A stretch of 64,000 bases of DNA from JAEVLT01 sp964484065 (GTDB taxonomy: Bacteria > Bacillota > Bacilli > Bacillales > Cytobacillaceae). Positions 32,353-42,290 of this stretch are shown one piece after another. The stretch's first letter is position 1; each line of letters opens with the position of its first letter. The notes beneath the pieces were generated by a model that was not told where the DNA came from, searched no databases, and saw only the letters and a program-made list of their open reading frames with translations. The translations under genes were made by a program, and so were the position numbers. The stretch is taken from NCBI GenBank assembly GCA_964484065.1, contig CAZAEW010000014.1, forward strand, positions 5,071-69,070, given 5' to 3'.

Positions 32353-34992
32353 ATGGCAGAAGACTATCGGTCTCGCACAGAGCGAAAAAAAATACAAGGA
32401 CAGCAAAAACGATATTCAAAACAGAAAGAGAACAAGAAACAGAAAGAAAGGTCCCGGAGAAAACTTCTATTTATTTTTCTTATACTAGGGTGCGTCATGT
32501 TCTTGCTCGGGGCCGGATCATTATTTTGGATTATCAAGGACGCTCCGAAGTTTGACGAAACTCTTTTAAAGGATCCGTTATCATCCAAGCTATATGCCAG
32601 TGATGGAAAAACTATCATTGCAGAGGTTGGTACAGAAAAACGGGATAAAATTACTATTAAGCAAATACCAGATGTTCTGAAAAATGCTGTTTTGGCTACG
32701 GAGGATGCGCGTTTTTATCAGCATCATGGAATTGATGTTAAACGGACACTTGTAGCGGTTTGGACGGATATAACCACCGGTTCCTCTCAAGGCGGCAGTA
32801 CAATTACACAACAAATGGTGAAAAATTCATTCTTATCAACCGAAAAAACTCCGGTAAGAAAGATTCAGGAATGGTATCTGGCCATTCAATTAGAAAGAAG
32901 GTTCTCTAAAGATCAAATTCTCGAAATGTATTTTAACAAAAACTCATATGGCAGTGATGTATACGGTGTCGCAAAAGCAGCTGAACGATTCTTTGGACTA
33001 GGGCCAAATGAGTTAGATAAGTTAACACTGGAACAAGCTGCACTTCTGGCGGGGATCCCGCAAAGTCCAAACAATTATATTCCTACCGATGAAGGTAATC
33101 TTGCTGCTGCGGAAAAACGCAGAAATATGGTTCTGCAATATATGCATAGACATGGGTATATTTCCAAGGCGAAAATGATCAGAGCACAAAGTACGCCGAT
33201 AGAGGATACGTTACATATTCAACAAAAATCATCAAATAAGTATCAGGCATTTGTTGATACTGTCATTGCAGAAGTTCAAACAAAAACACATGCCAACATC
33301 TTTGAAGATGGATTAAAAATTTTCACAACCATTGATCCAAAAATCCAACAAATCACGCAAGATGTCCTTTCGACAAATACGTATATTAATTATCCGAATA
33401 ATAATAACTTACAGTCGGCTGCTGTAATTCTGGATACTCAAACTGGTGCAATTAAAGCTATTGGAGGAGGGCGGAATTATCAAACCGGAGGATTTAACTA
33501 TGCGACAGCGATTAAACGTCAACCCGGTTCTACTATTAAGCCCATTCTTGATTACGGACCAGCAATCGAAAAATTCAAATGGTCTACCGGACACATTCTT
33601 AAGGACGAAAAATACCAATACACAAATGGAGCTCCCATTCGCAATGCAAATCGCACCTATGCGGGAAATCAAACGATTAGAGATCATCTGGTCTGGTCAC
33701 GAAACATTCCTGCTTTAAAAACCTTTCAGTCCGTAGGTGCGGATTACGCGAAAAATTTTGCAAATAGTCTTGGCTTTCCCATTTCAAATGTACAAAAGGC
33801 AAATGAGTCAATTGCTATTGGTGCCATCGATGCGGCATCTCCTCTGATAATGGCCGGAGCATATGCCGCATTTGGTAATGGCGGTTACTATATTAAACCG
33901 TACACTGTTTCAAAAATTATTTATTCAGACGGAACAGAGAAAATATTAGTTTCTGATAAAAAGAAAGTAATGGCAGATTCTACTGCCTTCCTAATCACGG
34001 ATATGTTGCGAACAGCAGTGGATTCAGGAACAGGAGCAAAGGCAAATCTCCCATATCTTGACCTAGCAGGTAAAACAGGAACAACAAGCTTTGATCAATC
34101 AGCAATAGAAAAATATGGTTTGCCGGAGAATGCGACAAGAGATGCCTGGTTTGTAGGGTATACGCCACAATACACCGGTGCGGTTTGGACCGGCTACACC
34201 CAAACAAAATCATCTGATGACTATTTAGGGACCAGCAGCGCGGACTTCTCTAAACTAGTTTTTAAAGCAATCATGTCAGGGTCAGCTGCAAGCACTGAAA
34301 GATTTAAACAGCCAAGCAGTGTTGAAAAATCAGGTAATGAATACTATGTAAAACGCGGTGAAAGGCCGCCATCGACTCAGTCTAATAAACCAACAAATAT
34401 TCAGGCAAAATATGACGAAGCTTCAGATAGTATTCAATTATCCTGGAATTACTTGGCGGAAAGCAGTACGAAAACAACATTTGAGGTTTCTTATACAGTG
34501 AATGGAATTACAACAAAATTAACATCTACAAGCGATATGCAGGCAAAGCTCCAAAACCCGGAAAAAGGAAAGCCATATACCTTTAATATTCTTGCAATTT
34601 CGGAAGGCTCTGCAAGTAATTCAGTTTCTGTTTCCATAACTGTTAATGATAGCGGAAGGTTGCCAAACAGTCCAAGCAGGTTACAGGCACTATACGATAA
34701 AAGTTCCAATCGTATTATGATTAGTTGGAATAATACCAATACGCAAAATGTCATATATACAGTTACTTATACTGTGAATAACAGCACACATACATTAACG
34801 GCCGTATCAGGATCAACTGCCACATTAAGTAACCCGCAGCCGGGACAAACATATGTCATAACGATAGTTGCCTCAAATAATGCAGGTACTAGTGAACCTG
34901 TCTCGGACTCCGTTACAGTAGATAATATTGAAAACGGCAATGGCGGAGTCAATCAATCTAAGACAGGAGATACGAATAACACGCGGCAATAA
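32353..34992 (+). CDS. Class A penicillin-binding protein (PonA-type) with two FN3 domains
   Basis: An 879-aa bifunctional cell-wall synthase. A basic cytoplasmic tail and one membrane anchor (about 38-63) are followed by the GT51 glycosyltransferase (ATEDARFYQHHGID with catalytic Glu117, GGSTITQQMVKNSF). The transpeptidase then has the active Ser393 in QPGSTIKP, SRNIP (SxN) and KTGTT at Lys574. Residues about 680-865 form two fibronectin type III domains, and the end is Gly/Asn-rich. It makes and crosslinks peptidoglycan. Whether it is the main PonA or a sporulation paralogue cannot be told; it lacks the neighbouring recU gene that normally marks ponA. Confidence 0.92.
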   Translation: MAEDYRSRTERKKIQGQQKRYSKQKENKKQKERSRRKLLFIFLILGCVMFLLGAGSLFWIIKDAPKFDETLLKDPLSSKLYASDGKTIIAEVGTEKRDKITIKQIPDVLKNAVLATEDARFYQHHGIDVKRTLVAVWTDITTGSSQGGSTITQQMVKNSFLSTEKTPVRKIQEWYLAIQLERRFSKDQILEMYFNKNSYGSDVYGVAKAAERFFGLGPNELDKLTLEQAALLAGIPQSPNNYIPTDEGNLAAAEKRRNMVLQYMHRHGYISKAKMIRAQSTPIEDTLHIQQKSSNKYQAFVDTVIAEVQTKTHANIFEDGLKIFTTIDPKIQQITQDVLSTNTYINYPNNNNLQSAAVILDTQTGAIKAIGGGRNYQTGGFNYATAIKRQPGSTIKPILDYGPAIEKFKWSTGHILKDEKYQYTNGAPIRNANRTYAGNQTIRDHLVWSRNIPALKTFQSVGADYAKNFANSLGFPISNVQKANESIAIGAIDAASPLIMAGAYAAFGNGGYYIKPYTVSKIIYSDGTEKILVSDKKKVMADSTAFLITDMLRTAVDSGTGAKANLPYLDLAGKTGTTSFDQSAIEKYGLPENATRDAWFVGYTPQYTGAVWTGYTQTKSSDDYLGTSSADFSKLVFKAIMSGSAASTERFKQPSSVEKSGNEYYVKRGERPPSTQSNKPTNIQAKYDEASDSIQLSWNYLAESSTKTTFEVSYTVNGITTKLTSTSDMQAKLQNPEKGKPYTFNILAISEGSASNSVSVSITVNDSGRLPNSPSRLQALYDKSSNRIMISWNNTNTQNVIYTVTYTVNNSTHTLTAVSGSTATLSNPQPGQTYVITIVASNNAGTSEPVSDSVTVDNIENGNGGVNQSKTGDTNNTRQ

Positions 34993-35014
34993 TCAATAAT
35001 TAGGAAGCCTGAGC

Positions 35015-35230
35015 TTAAGCAGATAATCCTATTAGTTTCATCAATCTAATGATGATTTGATTAAGCCCAATTAGTTTAAATCCCAGGACATGTAATTCAC
35101 TTAAAGCAAAAGCAAAACAGAGTATGGCGGTATAACTGATTTTTGCCGCCAGACCCTTTCTTTTCCATACCTTTCGGAAATCAAGCAACAGCATACCAAG
35201 AAAGATTAAAATCAGTACACATGCAGCCAT
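35015..35230 (-). CDS. Small two-helix membrane protein, putative germinant-receptor D subunit
   Basis: A 71-aa protein with two hydrophobic helices (ACVLILIFLGMLLL and AKISYTAILCFAFALSEL) split by a basic loop. Its start overlaps the gerC stop by one base (TAATG), so it is the fourth gene of the ger operon. Short two-helix D proteins of this size are known from GerA-type operons in Bacillus, where they modulate germination. Sequence identity of D subunits is low, so the call rests on size, topology and position. Confidence 0.65.
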   Translation of the reverse strand: MAACVLILIFLGMLLLDFRKVWKRKGLAAKISYTAILCFAFALSELHVLGFKLIGLNQIIIRLMKLIGLSA

Positions 35231-36402
35231 TATTCTTCCAATTCCTTTTTTGTTAATTCTGTGGGTTCAATGATCAGTCCCGACCTTCTAATATTGGATT
35301 CAATTTGAATATTAAAGCTTACATGATTTAAGTAATCTTTGCTTTTCCCGATAGTATCCCAAGTATTTGGATAGTATCTCTTTAGTTCTCTGCCAATTCC
35401 AAAAATATCTGCCTGCAGCTTTTTTGATTGGGCAAATTCGGTTTTCACATAGCTTTCAATGATTTTGCCTATTTGTTTTTCCACCTCTTTTTCATTTTGA
35501 CTTTTTAATAAATTTACGGGGCATGTCTGGTCCGATAAATTCCCTTCAAGTGCTATTTTCATATTCATTTGGATCCTTCCATGATGAACATGAGGCTTTA
35601 TTTTATTTTTAAAATCAGTTATTTGAAAAGTAAAGTGTCCCTTTTTAGACATGGGACATACGCCGTCTAATATGGTGTTCTTTAAATTATTAAACACAAT
35701 TTCTGTGCCCATTGTGGCAGGCCCTTTCATAAAGCCTGCCATCTTATCGCCTTTAAAAATGGAGACACCTGTTAATTGGTAGGTCTCGACCTTTCCTCGG
35801 ATCTTTTTTGGTTCAATGACATCCAATACGGGATCAATACCGGGAGTATTTAGCTGGGACGTTAAATCCCGAAGTCTTATTTGCCTGGCTGTAATTTGTT
35901 TCAAATTTGCTCGGTGAAGTAAATCGACCATCGATTTTGCAGAGATATTACCCAGTTCAATTTTTTTATTTAATATGTTTTCGGCGGAACCTCTCGTTAC
36001 CACAACATAAGAACCGGCCCGGCTGTCTTTATCCCTTTCAAACCATGAAATTAAGGGGGAAATCCCCTCCCTTGCCAAGGCCTCGCTAAAAATAATGATT
36101 TGCAGGTGGGCCCAATATAATTGTCTAGGTGAAATCTTGTTCAAATGATTTATGGCATCCATGACCGTATTACCTTTTGCGGAAAGTGACCATGTTGGAA
36201 TTTCCGAACCAGAGCTTTTTTGCTGTGAACCGCCCCCAGATGTGGGTTTAATTACTTGGGCTGTAACTTTGTATAACCCGCTGGGCTCCAGGTCAATCCC
36301 TGCTCCAACGATTACCGCGACCTCATTTAGTTCCTTTTTATCCCAGCAACCGCATAAAAGCATCAAACCGATTAACAGCATGCTTATCCTGATCATCTTC
36401 AC
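35230..36402 (-). CDS. gerKC: Ger(x)C-family spore germination lipoprotein
   Basis: A 390-aa protein. The N-terminal signal ends in LMLLCGC, a lipobox followed by WDKKELNEVAVIVGAGIDLE, the hallmark of the GerC subunit. Downstream are SPRQLYWAHLQIIIFSE, IRLRDLTSQLNTPGIDPVLDV and the C-terminal domain, all Ger(x)C features. As a lipoprotein on the spore inner membrane it joins GerA and GerB subunits. It overlaps the A-subunit gene by 4 bp. The K designation is only the closest family name; the germinant is unknown. Confidence 0.85.
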   Translation of the reverse strand: MKMIRISMLLIGLMLLCGCWDKKELNEVAVIVGAGIDLEPSGLYKVTAQVIKPTSGGGSQQKSSGSEIPTWSLSAKGNTVMDAINHLNKISPRQLYWAHLQIIIFSEALAREGISPLISWFERDKDSRAGSYVVVTRGSAENILNKKIELGNISAKSMVDLLHRANLKQITARQIRLRDLTSQLNTPGIDPVLDVIEPKKIRGKVETYQLTGVSIFKGDKMAGFMKGPATMGTEIVFNNLKNTILDGVCPMSKKGHFTFQITDFKNKIKPHVHHGRIQMNMKIALEGNLSDQTCPVNLLKSQNEKEVEKQIGKIIESYVKTEFAQSKKLQADIFGIGRELKRYYPNTWDTIGKSKDYLNHVSFNIQIESNIRRSGLIIEPTELTKKELEE

Positions 36403-37937
36403 TTTCTCCTTTTCAGGTGAGGGTTGTGGCTTTCATTCGGCATTCTCCGGTCGTTGTTGCCGGTGATTTCATTTGGCCTCATTTCCATCGCCCACCATGG
36501 GTGCCGTAAGATGAAATCCATCCAGCTTTTTCTGTGAACAGGAATAAATGGTGAAAGGTATGGCACACCGAAAGAACGCAGTTTATTTAAATGAATAAAT
36601 AGCATAATTAAACTGAAAAATAAGCCGAAAATCCCCAATATAGCACTGAAAATAATGACGGCAAATCTTAATATCCGTGCTGCAATCGCCAAATTATAGG
36701 ATGGAGTGGTAAATGCGCAAATGCCTGTAAGGGAAACGACAATGACGGTAGCCTGACCAACCAGCCCTGCTTCAACAGCTGCCTGTCCCAGCACTAAGCC
36801 GCCAACGATTGATACAGCGGCACCAATTGTTTTAGGAAGCCTAAGACTGGCTTCTCTTAAGATTTCAAATGTCAGTTCCATTAAGAGAATTTCAATTGCG
36901 ATGCCAAAAGGGACCCCTTCCCTTTGTCCAGTGAGGGCAATGAGCAATGGGGTTGGAATCATTTCTTGATGATACGTTAGGATGGAGACATAAAAGCCCG
37001 GCAGGATAAAAGATAATAAAAAAGCAAAGGACCTTAATATTTTCATCATGCTTCCAAAGTCATAGCGCTGATAATAATCCTCATTGGAGGTTAAAAATAA
37101 GCCAATCGTAGCAGGTACGAGTAATGCCGCAGGTGTTCCATCTGTCAAAATAGCAATTCTTCCTTCTAATAACCCTGCGGCAATACGATCTGGCCGTTCC
37201 GAATTGAATATAGTCGGGAAAGGAGTATATCCATTTGGATCTTCAATTAATTCTTCTATATATAAAGATTCTAAAATTCCATCAATTTCAATTTTGTCTA
37301 TGCGGGATTTTACTTCTTGGAAATTTTCTTCTTTAGCCACTCCTTCAATAGATAAAATGGCAACGGATGTCCTTGATAATTTTCCAATTGTGCATTTATG
37401 TATTTTCAGTTTTTCTGTATGGATTCTTTTTCGGATTAACCCTATATTCGTTTTTAAGGATTCATTAAATGAATCCCTTGGTCCGCGGACAACCGATTCA
37501 TTATTCGATTCTGAAACAGGCCTTAAATCTCCGCCGGAAGTGTCACAGGCTGCAGCTATGCTTTCCCCGTCCTTAAAAACTACGGTATATCCCAGGGATA
37601 GAAATTTTAATAAGTCCTGAAATGTTTCGACTAAGACTATTTTTTTTGCTGAAAGGGTTAATGCCTTTAAATGGTTAGTGAAACCTTTTAACTGTTGCTT
37701 ATAAAGGTCCTCAATGACATGGGTCTGGATGGTTTCATTATCAACAAGACTATCAACATAGACGATCGCCATCTTCATTTCATCCAAAAGCCTTATGGAA
37801 AGATCTGAATCTTTCCCGAATTGATCCTGAATTTTCTCTATATTATTCTTTAAGCTGGAAGCTAAATTTGTATCATTTGAGACTGTTTCTTTTCCGTCAG
37901 GAGCTGAGTTTCTAAATTTATTTGGCTTTTTGAACAT
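36399..37937 (-). CDS. gerKA: GerA-family spore germination protein (A subunit)
   Basis: A 512-aa protein. A long soluble N-terminal region ends in GPRDSFNESLKTNIGLIRKRI, the GerA signature, and GLLEGRIAILTDGTPAALLVPA. Five to six membrane helices follow (FAFLLSFILPGFYVSILTY, GREGVPFGIAIEILLMELTFEILREA, GQAAVEAGLVGQATVIVVS). It ends with a basic cytoplasmic tail. A-subunits carry ion-channel roles in the germinant receptor. Its start overlaps the gerB stop by one base. Confidence 0.9.
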   Translation of the reverse strand: MFKKPNKFRNSAPDGKETVSNDTNLASSLKNNIEKIQDQFGKDSDLSIRLLDEMKMAIVYVDSLVDNETIQTHVIEDLYKQQLKGFTNHLKALTLSAKKIVLVETFQDLLKFLSLGYTVVFKDGESIAAACDTSGGDLRPVSESNNESVVRGPRDSFNESLKTNIGLIRKRIHTEKLKIHKCTIGKLSRTSVAILSIEGVAKEENFQEVKSRIDKIEIDGILESLYIEELIEDPNGYTPFPTIFNSERPDRIAAGLLEGRIAILTDGTPAALLVPATIGLFLTSNEDYYQRYDFGSMMKILRSFAFLLSFILPGFYVSILTYHQEMIPTPLLIALTGQREGVPFGIAIEILLMELTFEILREASLRLPKTIGAAVSIVGGLVLGQAAVEAGLVGQATVIVVSLTGICAFTTPSYNLAIAARILRFAVIIFSAILGIFGLFFSLIMLFIHLNKLRSFGVPYLSPFIPVHRKSWMDFILRHPWWAMEMRPNEITGNNDRRMPNESHNPHLKRRK

Positions 37938-39040
37938 TATTTATTAGCTCCTTCAAGTACACCAATGTTCTTTCTGAACAAGCTAACAATGAACAAAATA
38001 AGCGGAATAACCAACCCTGCCAATGTACTGTAAAAAGGGTAAATATCGCGCTCAAAATGGTAAATTCCAATGAAATCTTCACTATTTAATAGCGAAACGA
38101 TGATGATTAAAGCTGAAACAGGGGCAACTAAAATGGTATAGTCGTCTATCTTAAACAGCTGCGCAATCCCGATGACAATGGCATATAAAAACAAAGACAC
38201 CTTCAAATACGATCCAAGAGACCAAAGGATAATACCAATTACATCCAGACGTTGCAGGGTTCCTAGCTCAACATCGCGGAGGAGCTGAAAGGTAGGAAAG
38301 TACATGCCAATCGCCCTTTCTTCTCCAAAAACAGCAATGACTCCTGTTAGCGGCCCAATAAACATGGCAATTTCAATGACCATGGTGATGACGGTATATT
38401 TTATTAACTTTTCTGTAGAGGAAACGCTGGATAAAATCATACTTAGAACAAACATAGTACTGTAAACAGATGTAAGGCTCAAAGTTCCTAGTAAAACAGA
38501 GTGAAGATCGTTATGCAGGATGGGCAAGAAGTTCATATAGTCCTTATCCTTTTGTGTAAGAATGGTTGCAAGAAGTCCAACCGGAATCAATATTAGCAAG
38601 AATGCCTGATTTGTTCTTGCTAATACCTCTAAACCGCTTCTAACCGCATATGCTGACATAATAAAGATGGCAACCATATAAACCATAATCGGGGTACGAG
38701 GTGTAATGGCAGAGGTATAAAATTCTCCAAATCCTCTAATACTAAGAGTTTCTTCATGGAAAAAGTAAACCAGAAAGATAATGACAAACAATTTTCCTAG
38801 CCATTTTCCTAAAATTAATTGAGTATATTCTACCAGGGTCCTGCCTTTGAAGCGTTGAGCGAGAGCGGAAAGGGTAAATCCAATTATGATAGCTGGAATA
38901 ATCGCAATTAATAAGGAAATCCAACTGTCTCTTTTTCCATAATAGATAATGACAGAGGTAAATAACAGATGACCAGTGACTGTTACACTGGAGACGCCAA
39001 GCATTAATGCCTGAACTTTGGTGATTTTGACATTTTCCAT
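37937..39040 (-). CDS. gerKB: GerB-family endospore germination permease
   Basis: About 367 aa with ten hydrophobic segments, of the APC-like spore germination permease family. It opens KITKVQALMLGVSSVTVTGHLLF and holds FYTSAITPRTPIMVYMV. This subunit is thought to bind the germinant. The start ATG 39040 is preferred since AGGAG lies 8 bp upstream; TTG 39058 lies upstream of that site. The order B-A-C-D on the minus strand is less common than A-B-C. Expression in the forespore under SigG is expected, but I could not assign that promoter. Confidence 0.88.
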   Translation of the reverse strand: MENVKITKVQALMLGVSSVTVTGHLLFTSVIIYYGKRDSWISLLIAIIPAIIIGFTLSALAQRFKGRTLVEYTQLILGKWLGKLFVIIFLVYFFHEETLSIRGFGEFYTSAITPRTPIMVYMVAIFIMSAYAVRSGLEVLARTNQAFLLILIPVGLLATILTQKDKDYMNFLPILHNDLHSVLLGTLSLTSVYSTMFVLSMILSSVSSTEKLIKYTVITMVIEIAMFIGPLTGVIAVFGEERAIGMYFPTFQLLRDVELGTLQRLDVIGIILWSLGSYLKVSLFLYAIVIGIAQLFKIDDYTILVAPVSALIIIVSLLNSEDFIGIYHFERDIYPFYSTLAGLVIPLILFIVSLFRKNIGVLEGANK

Positions 39041-39244
39041 TACCCATTCTCCTGGCAAGATATTTCTTATCGTTATGTTTTTTCATAAGTAGGAATTTTA
39101 TTCATCAGGAGACAATATAAGGACCCCCTTTATAAACATAATGATAGTAATACATTTAAATAAATGGATTGAAAACGCCAAGCTAACAATAGTTTGACGT
39201 TTATTTTGTTTACAAGCGGAAATGCCATTCAATAAAATGCTAAG

Positions 39245-39285
39245 AAAATCTTAAGAATTGCATCAGGAGTTTGTTAAGATTTAAT
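39245..39285 (+). promoter_or_regulatory. Candidate response-regulator direct repeats
   Basis: CTTAAGAATT (about 39250) and GTTAAGATTT (about 39273) form two TTAAGA direct repeats 23 bp apart, preceded by CTAAGAAAAT. They lie upstream of the response regulator, so they are possible autoregulatory sites. The rest of the 39041-39364 gap shows no other feature that I can support. Confidence 0.4.
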
Positions 39286-39364
39286 TGATATCATCCCCTT
39301 AGCTTAGAAAAAATCAATAAAGGGGTGATCAAATGCTGAAGCCCATATATAGGAGTGAACGTTC

Positions 39365-40051
39365 ATGAACATATTGGTTTGTGATGACGACAAGGAAATT
39401 GTTGATGCTATTGGAATTTATTTAGAAAATGAAGGATATAAAATTTTGAAGGCTTTTAACGGAATAGAGGCCATAGAAGTAATCGAAGATCACGAGATCC
39501 ATCTCATTATTATGGATATCATGATGCCAAAGATGGATGGGATCAGGGCAACAGCGAAGATTCGGGAAGATCATAAAATTCCGTTGATCATGCTTTCCGC
39601 CAAGTCTGAAGATACCGACAAAATATTAGGTTTAAATTTAGGGGCGGATGACTACATAACCAAGCCGTTCAATCCCTTAGAACTAATCGCCCGAGTAAAA
39701 TCACAGCTAAGAAGGTATACAACATTTGGAGGCCTAGAAACCAAGGATAATGTATATCAAAGCGGAGGGCTCATGATCAATGATGACAGCAAAACGATAA
39801 CGGTCGATGGAGATGCGGTCCATCTTACACCCGTTCAATATAAGATATTAAAGCTTCTTACGGCAAACGCCGGAAGAGTATTTTCGATTGAGGAGATTTA
39901 TGAAAAGGTTTGGAATGAACCCTCTTTTAATCCGGAAAATACGGTAACGGTTCATATCCGAAAAATAAGAGAAAAAATAGAAATTAATCCGAAAGAACCT
40001 AGATATTTGAAGGTGGTGTGGGGAGTTGGATATAAAGTCGAAAAGCTATAG
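39365..40051 (+). CDS. OmpR/PhoB-family response regulator (VanR-like)
   Basis: A 228-aa regulator. The receiver has the acid pocket CDDDKE (Asp7-9 region), phosphoacceptor Asp51 in LIIMDIMMPKMDG, and Lys in ADDYITKPFNP. The C-terminal winged helix has VHLTPVQYKILKLLTANAGRVFSIEEIYEKVWNE and VTVHIRKIREKIE. It pairs with the overlapping kinase gene. Its VanR-like look suggests a cell-envelope stress or antibiotic response, but no target operon adjoins it. Confidence 0.92.
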   Translation: MNILVCDDDKEIVDAIGIYLENEGYKILKAFNGIEAIEVIEDHEIHLIIMDIMMPKMDGIRATAKIREDHKIPLIMLSAKSEDTDKILGLNLGADDYITKPFNPLELIARVKSQLRRYTTFGGLETKDNVYQSGGLMINDDSKTITVDGDAVHLTPVQYKILKLLTANAGRVFSIEEIYEKVWNEPSFNPENTVTVHIRKIREKIEINPKEPRYLKVVWGVGYKVEKL

Positions 40052-42101
40052 CCATTCAATCTTAATAAAAATAATTGTTTTTATGATTGTGATCCTCTGT
40101 TTTACAGGTGTCATAAGAGAATTGGTGAAGGTAAAAGAGTTGAATGGAGTTAATTTTAGAATTGTCTTTGAAGATAACTACTTTCTCAGTGATGCCTATG
40201 TCCGGGAAAGCGATACGCTTGTCAACAATCTGGCAAGATTGATTGGAGAATTTAAAAATGAAGAAAATATCCAAAACGGCGGCTTAATTAGCGAAGATAA
40301 ATTAAGAATTGAGGAACAGAGCCTGTTCGGAGATTTCATGGAGAACTCCCAAAGTTATAATCCTAAATTAAGCGAGGCGGAAAACTATAAGATCTTTAAA
40401 GTGGAGTATGCTGATAAAATCTCTCAAGCAAGAGACCAGCTTATCAAGTCGGATTTAAAAGAATATCACTCTATATTACAAAAATTGGATGATAATAGTC
40501 CGGTGTACTATATCAGTGATGGTGTAAATACGTATACAAACCGTTCAAATCTGGACAAGGAGAAGCTTAAGACCTATCCTTCTTATTTGATTTTTGAAAA
40601 ATATAAAAAGGACATGTATCCCCAAAATATTAAAGACAATAAAAACCTATTTCGAATTACAGAAGGTATCGATCAATTGGATCAGGAAAACACGGTGGTT
40701 TATGTTGGTTTTCCGAAGGATTTTTTAAATCAAAAAATGAAAGAATGGCAGGAAAATAAAGTTAATGTGACTAAAAGCTTTTATACGCTGCTGGATCTTC
40801 TGGCTGGATTACTTATTTCATTTTTGTATTTAGTCACAATTATCGGGAGAAGATCATTTAAGGATCAAGAGGTACACTTTAATCCAGCAGATAAAATATA
40901 TAATGATATAAATCTATTGTTATGTTTGGGTCTGATCGCACTTTGGAGTGCTTTGGTAAGTGAATTGTATATTGATATCAACAAAATCATTATCCCCATC
41001 ACGATTCCGATTGCAGCCATGGGCCTCATGCTGGTTTTATCACTTGTGAAGCATTTCAAGAATAAATCTCTGCTCAAACACACCTTGTTTTACCGTATTA
41101 TCCTGAGGTTGGTTAAATTTGTGGGAGAGGTTTACAGCAGCGGCAGCGTTGGCGTCAAAACCGTGTTAATCGTAGTTGGGTATCCAATCTTGGTGGCTTT
41201 AACGTTTTTCATGTTTCCGGTCACGATTGGATTTGCCGCCTGGTTTGCCTTGAAAAAAATCAAGGCGTTTCAGGCCATCCAGGAAGGTGTCGAAAGAATT
41301 AAGGACGGGGATATTCATCATAGTATCAGTGTTGATGGCAATGGCGAGTTTGGAAAACTTGCTGCTAATATAAATAGCATAACCGATGGTTTACAGAAAG
41401 CCGTTGATAGCGAATTAAAAAGCGAGCGGTTAAAGACGGAGCTTATTACCAATGTATCACATGATATTCGAACCCCTTTAACATCCATTATCACTTATGT
41501 TGATTTATTGAAAAAGGAACAGGATCCGTCAAAGATGGAGGAATTTATTGAAATCCTCGATCAAAAATCGAAAAGGCTAAAATTGCTGACAGATAATTTA
41601 TTTGAAGCAGCTAAGGCTTCCAGCGGGAATATCCCTGTTCAGTTTGAACGAATCGATATTGTCTCTTTAATCACCCAGGGACTGGGAGAAGTTAGTGACA
41701 AAGTTGAGGATTTGGAGCTAGATTTTAAGGTCAATTTTCCAAAGGAGAAGTTATTTATTAGAGCGGATGGAAAATTAATGTGGAGGGCCATCGAAAATTT
41801 ATTGTCCAATATCTTCAAATATGCACTTAAAGCATCAAGGGTGTATATCAGTATCGAGGATTTAGGGAACGAAATTCTTCTCACATTCAAAAACATTTCT
41901 GCTTATGAGTTAAATATTTCAGCTGACGAATTAATGGAGCGCTTTACAAGAGGTGATGAATCAAGAGCCAGTCAAGGCAGCGGTTTAGGATTGTCCATTG
42001 CCAAAAGCTTAATTGAAATCCAAAAAGGTACATTTACCATTCAGGTGGATGGAGATTTGTTTAAGGCTATGATTTATATGCCTAAAAATAACAATGAGTG
42101 A
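40026..42101 (+). CDS. Sensor histidine kinase, VanS-like, with large extracytoplasmic and five-helix input region
   Basis: A 691-aa kinase that starts at TTG 40026, inside the regulator gene (26-bp overlap), behind GGTGGTGTGGGGA. One N-terminal helix (about 12-32) is followed by a long extracytoplasmic loop (about 35-245), then four more helices (about 250-400). A HAMP-like segment and a HisKA domain follow with phospho-accepting His479 in NVSHDIRTPLTSIITYVDLL. The HATPase_c part carries NLLSNIFKYALK (N box) and GSGLGLSIAKSL (G box). Similar large kinases in Bacilli and Clostridia accompany VanR-type regulators. The signal is unknown. Confidence 0.88.
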   Translation: MDIKSKSYSHSILIKIIVFMIVILCFTGVIRELVKVKELNGVNFRIVFEDNYFLSDAYVRESDTLVNNLARLIGEFKNEENIQNGGLISEDKLRIEEQSLFGDFMENSQSYNPKLSEAENYKIFKVEYADKISQARDQLIKSDLKEYHSILQKLDDNSPVYYISDGVNTYTNRSNLDKEKLKTYPSYLIFEKYKKDMYPQNIKDNKNLFRITEGIDQLDQENTVVYVGFPKDFLNQKMKEWQENKVNVTKSFYTLLDLLAGLLISFLYLVTIIGRRSFKDQEVHFNPADKIYNDINLLLCLGLIALWSALVSELYIDINKIIIPITIPIAAMGLMLVLSLVKHFKNKSLLKHTLFYRIILRLVKFVGEVYSSGSVGVKTVLIVVGYPILVALTFFMFPVTIGFAAWFALKKIKAFQAIQEGVERIKDGDIHHSISVDGNGEFGKLAANINSITDGLQKAVDSELKSERLKTELITNVSHDIRTPLTSIITYVDLLKKEQDPSKMEEFIEILDQKSKRLKLLTDNLFEAAKASSGNIPVQFERIDIVSLITQGLGEVSDKVEDLELDFKVNFPKEKLFIRADGKLMWRAIENLLSNIFKYALKASRVYISIEDLGNEILLTFKNISAYELNISADELMERFTRGDESRASQGSGLGLSIAKSLIEIQKGTFTIQVDGDLFKAMIYMPKNNNE

Positions 42102-42108
42102 CTGACAT

Positions 42109-42142
42109 GGCTTAGAAGGGGTTATCTTCTAAGCCTTTTTTC
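42109..42142 (+). terminator. Terminator after two-component operon
   Basis: GGCTTAGAAG (42109-42118) and CTTCTAAGCC (42126-42135) pair perfectly and are followed by TTTTTTCTT. Confidence 0.92.
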
Positions 42143-42290
42143 TTAACAAAGCTTCATGGATGAAGGACATTTTACCGGTTCTAAGAGAATAAATCCTCTT
42201 TCATTGGTAAATAGCCTCTTTTGATTTAAAATGTATTTTGTTATGAGATGAAAGAAAGTTATTACTCTTAATAATGAGGGGCTGGTTAAG

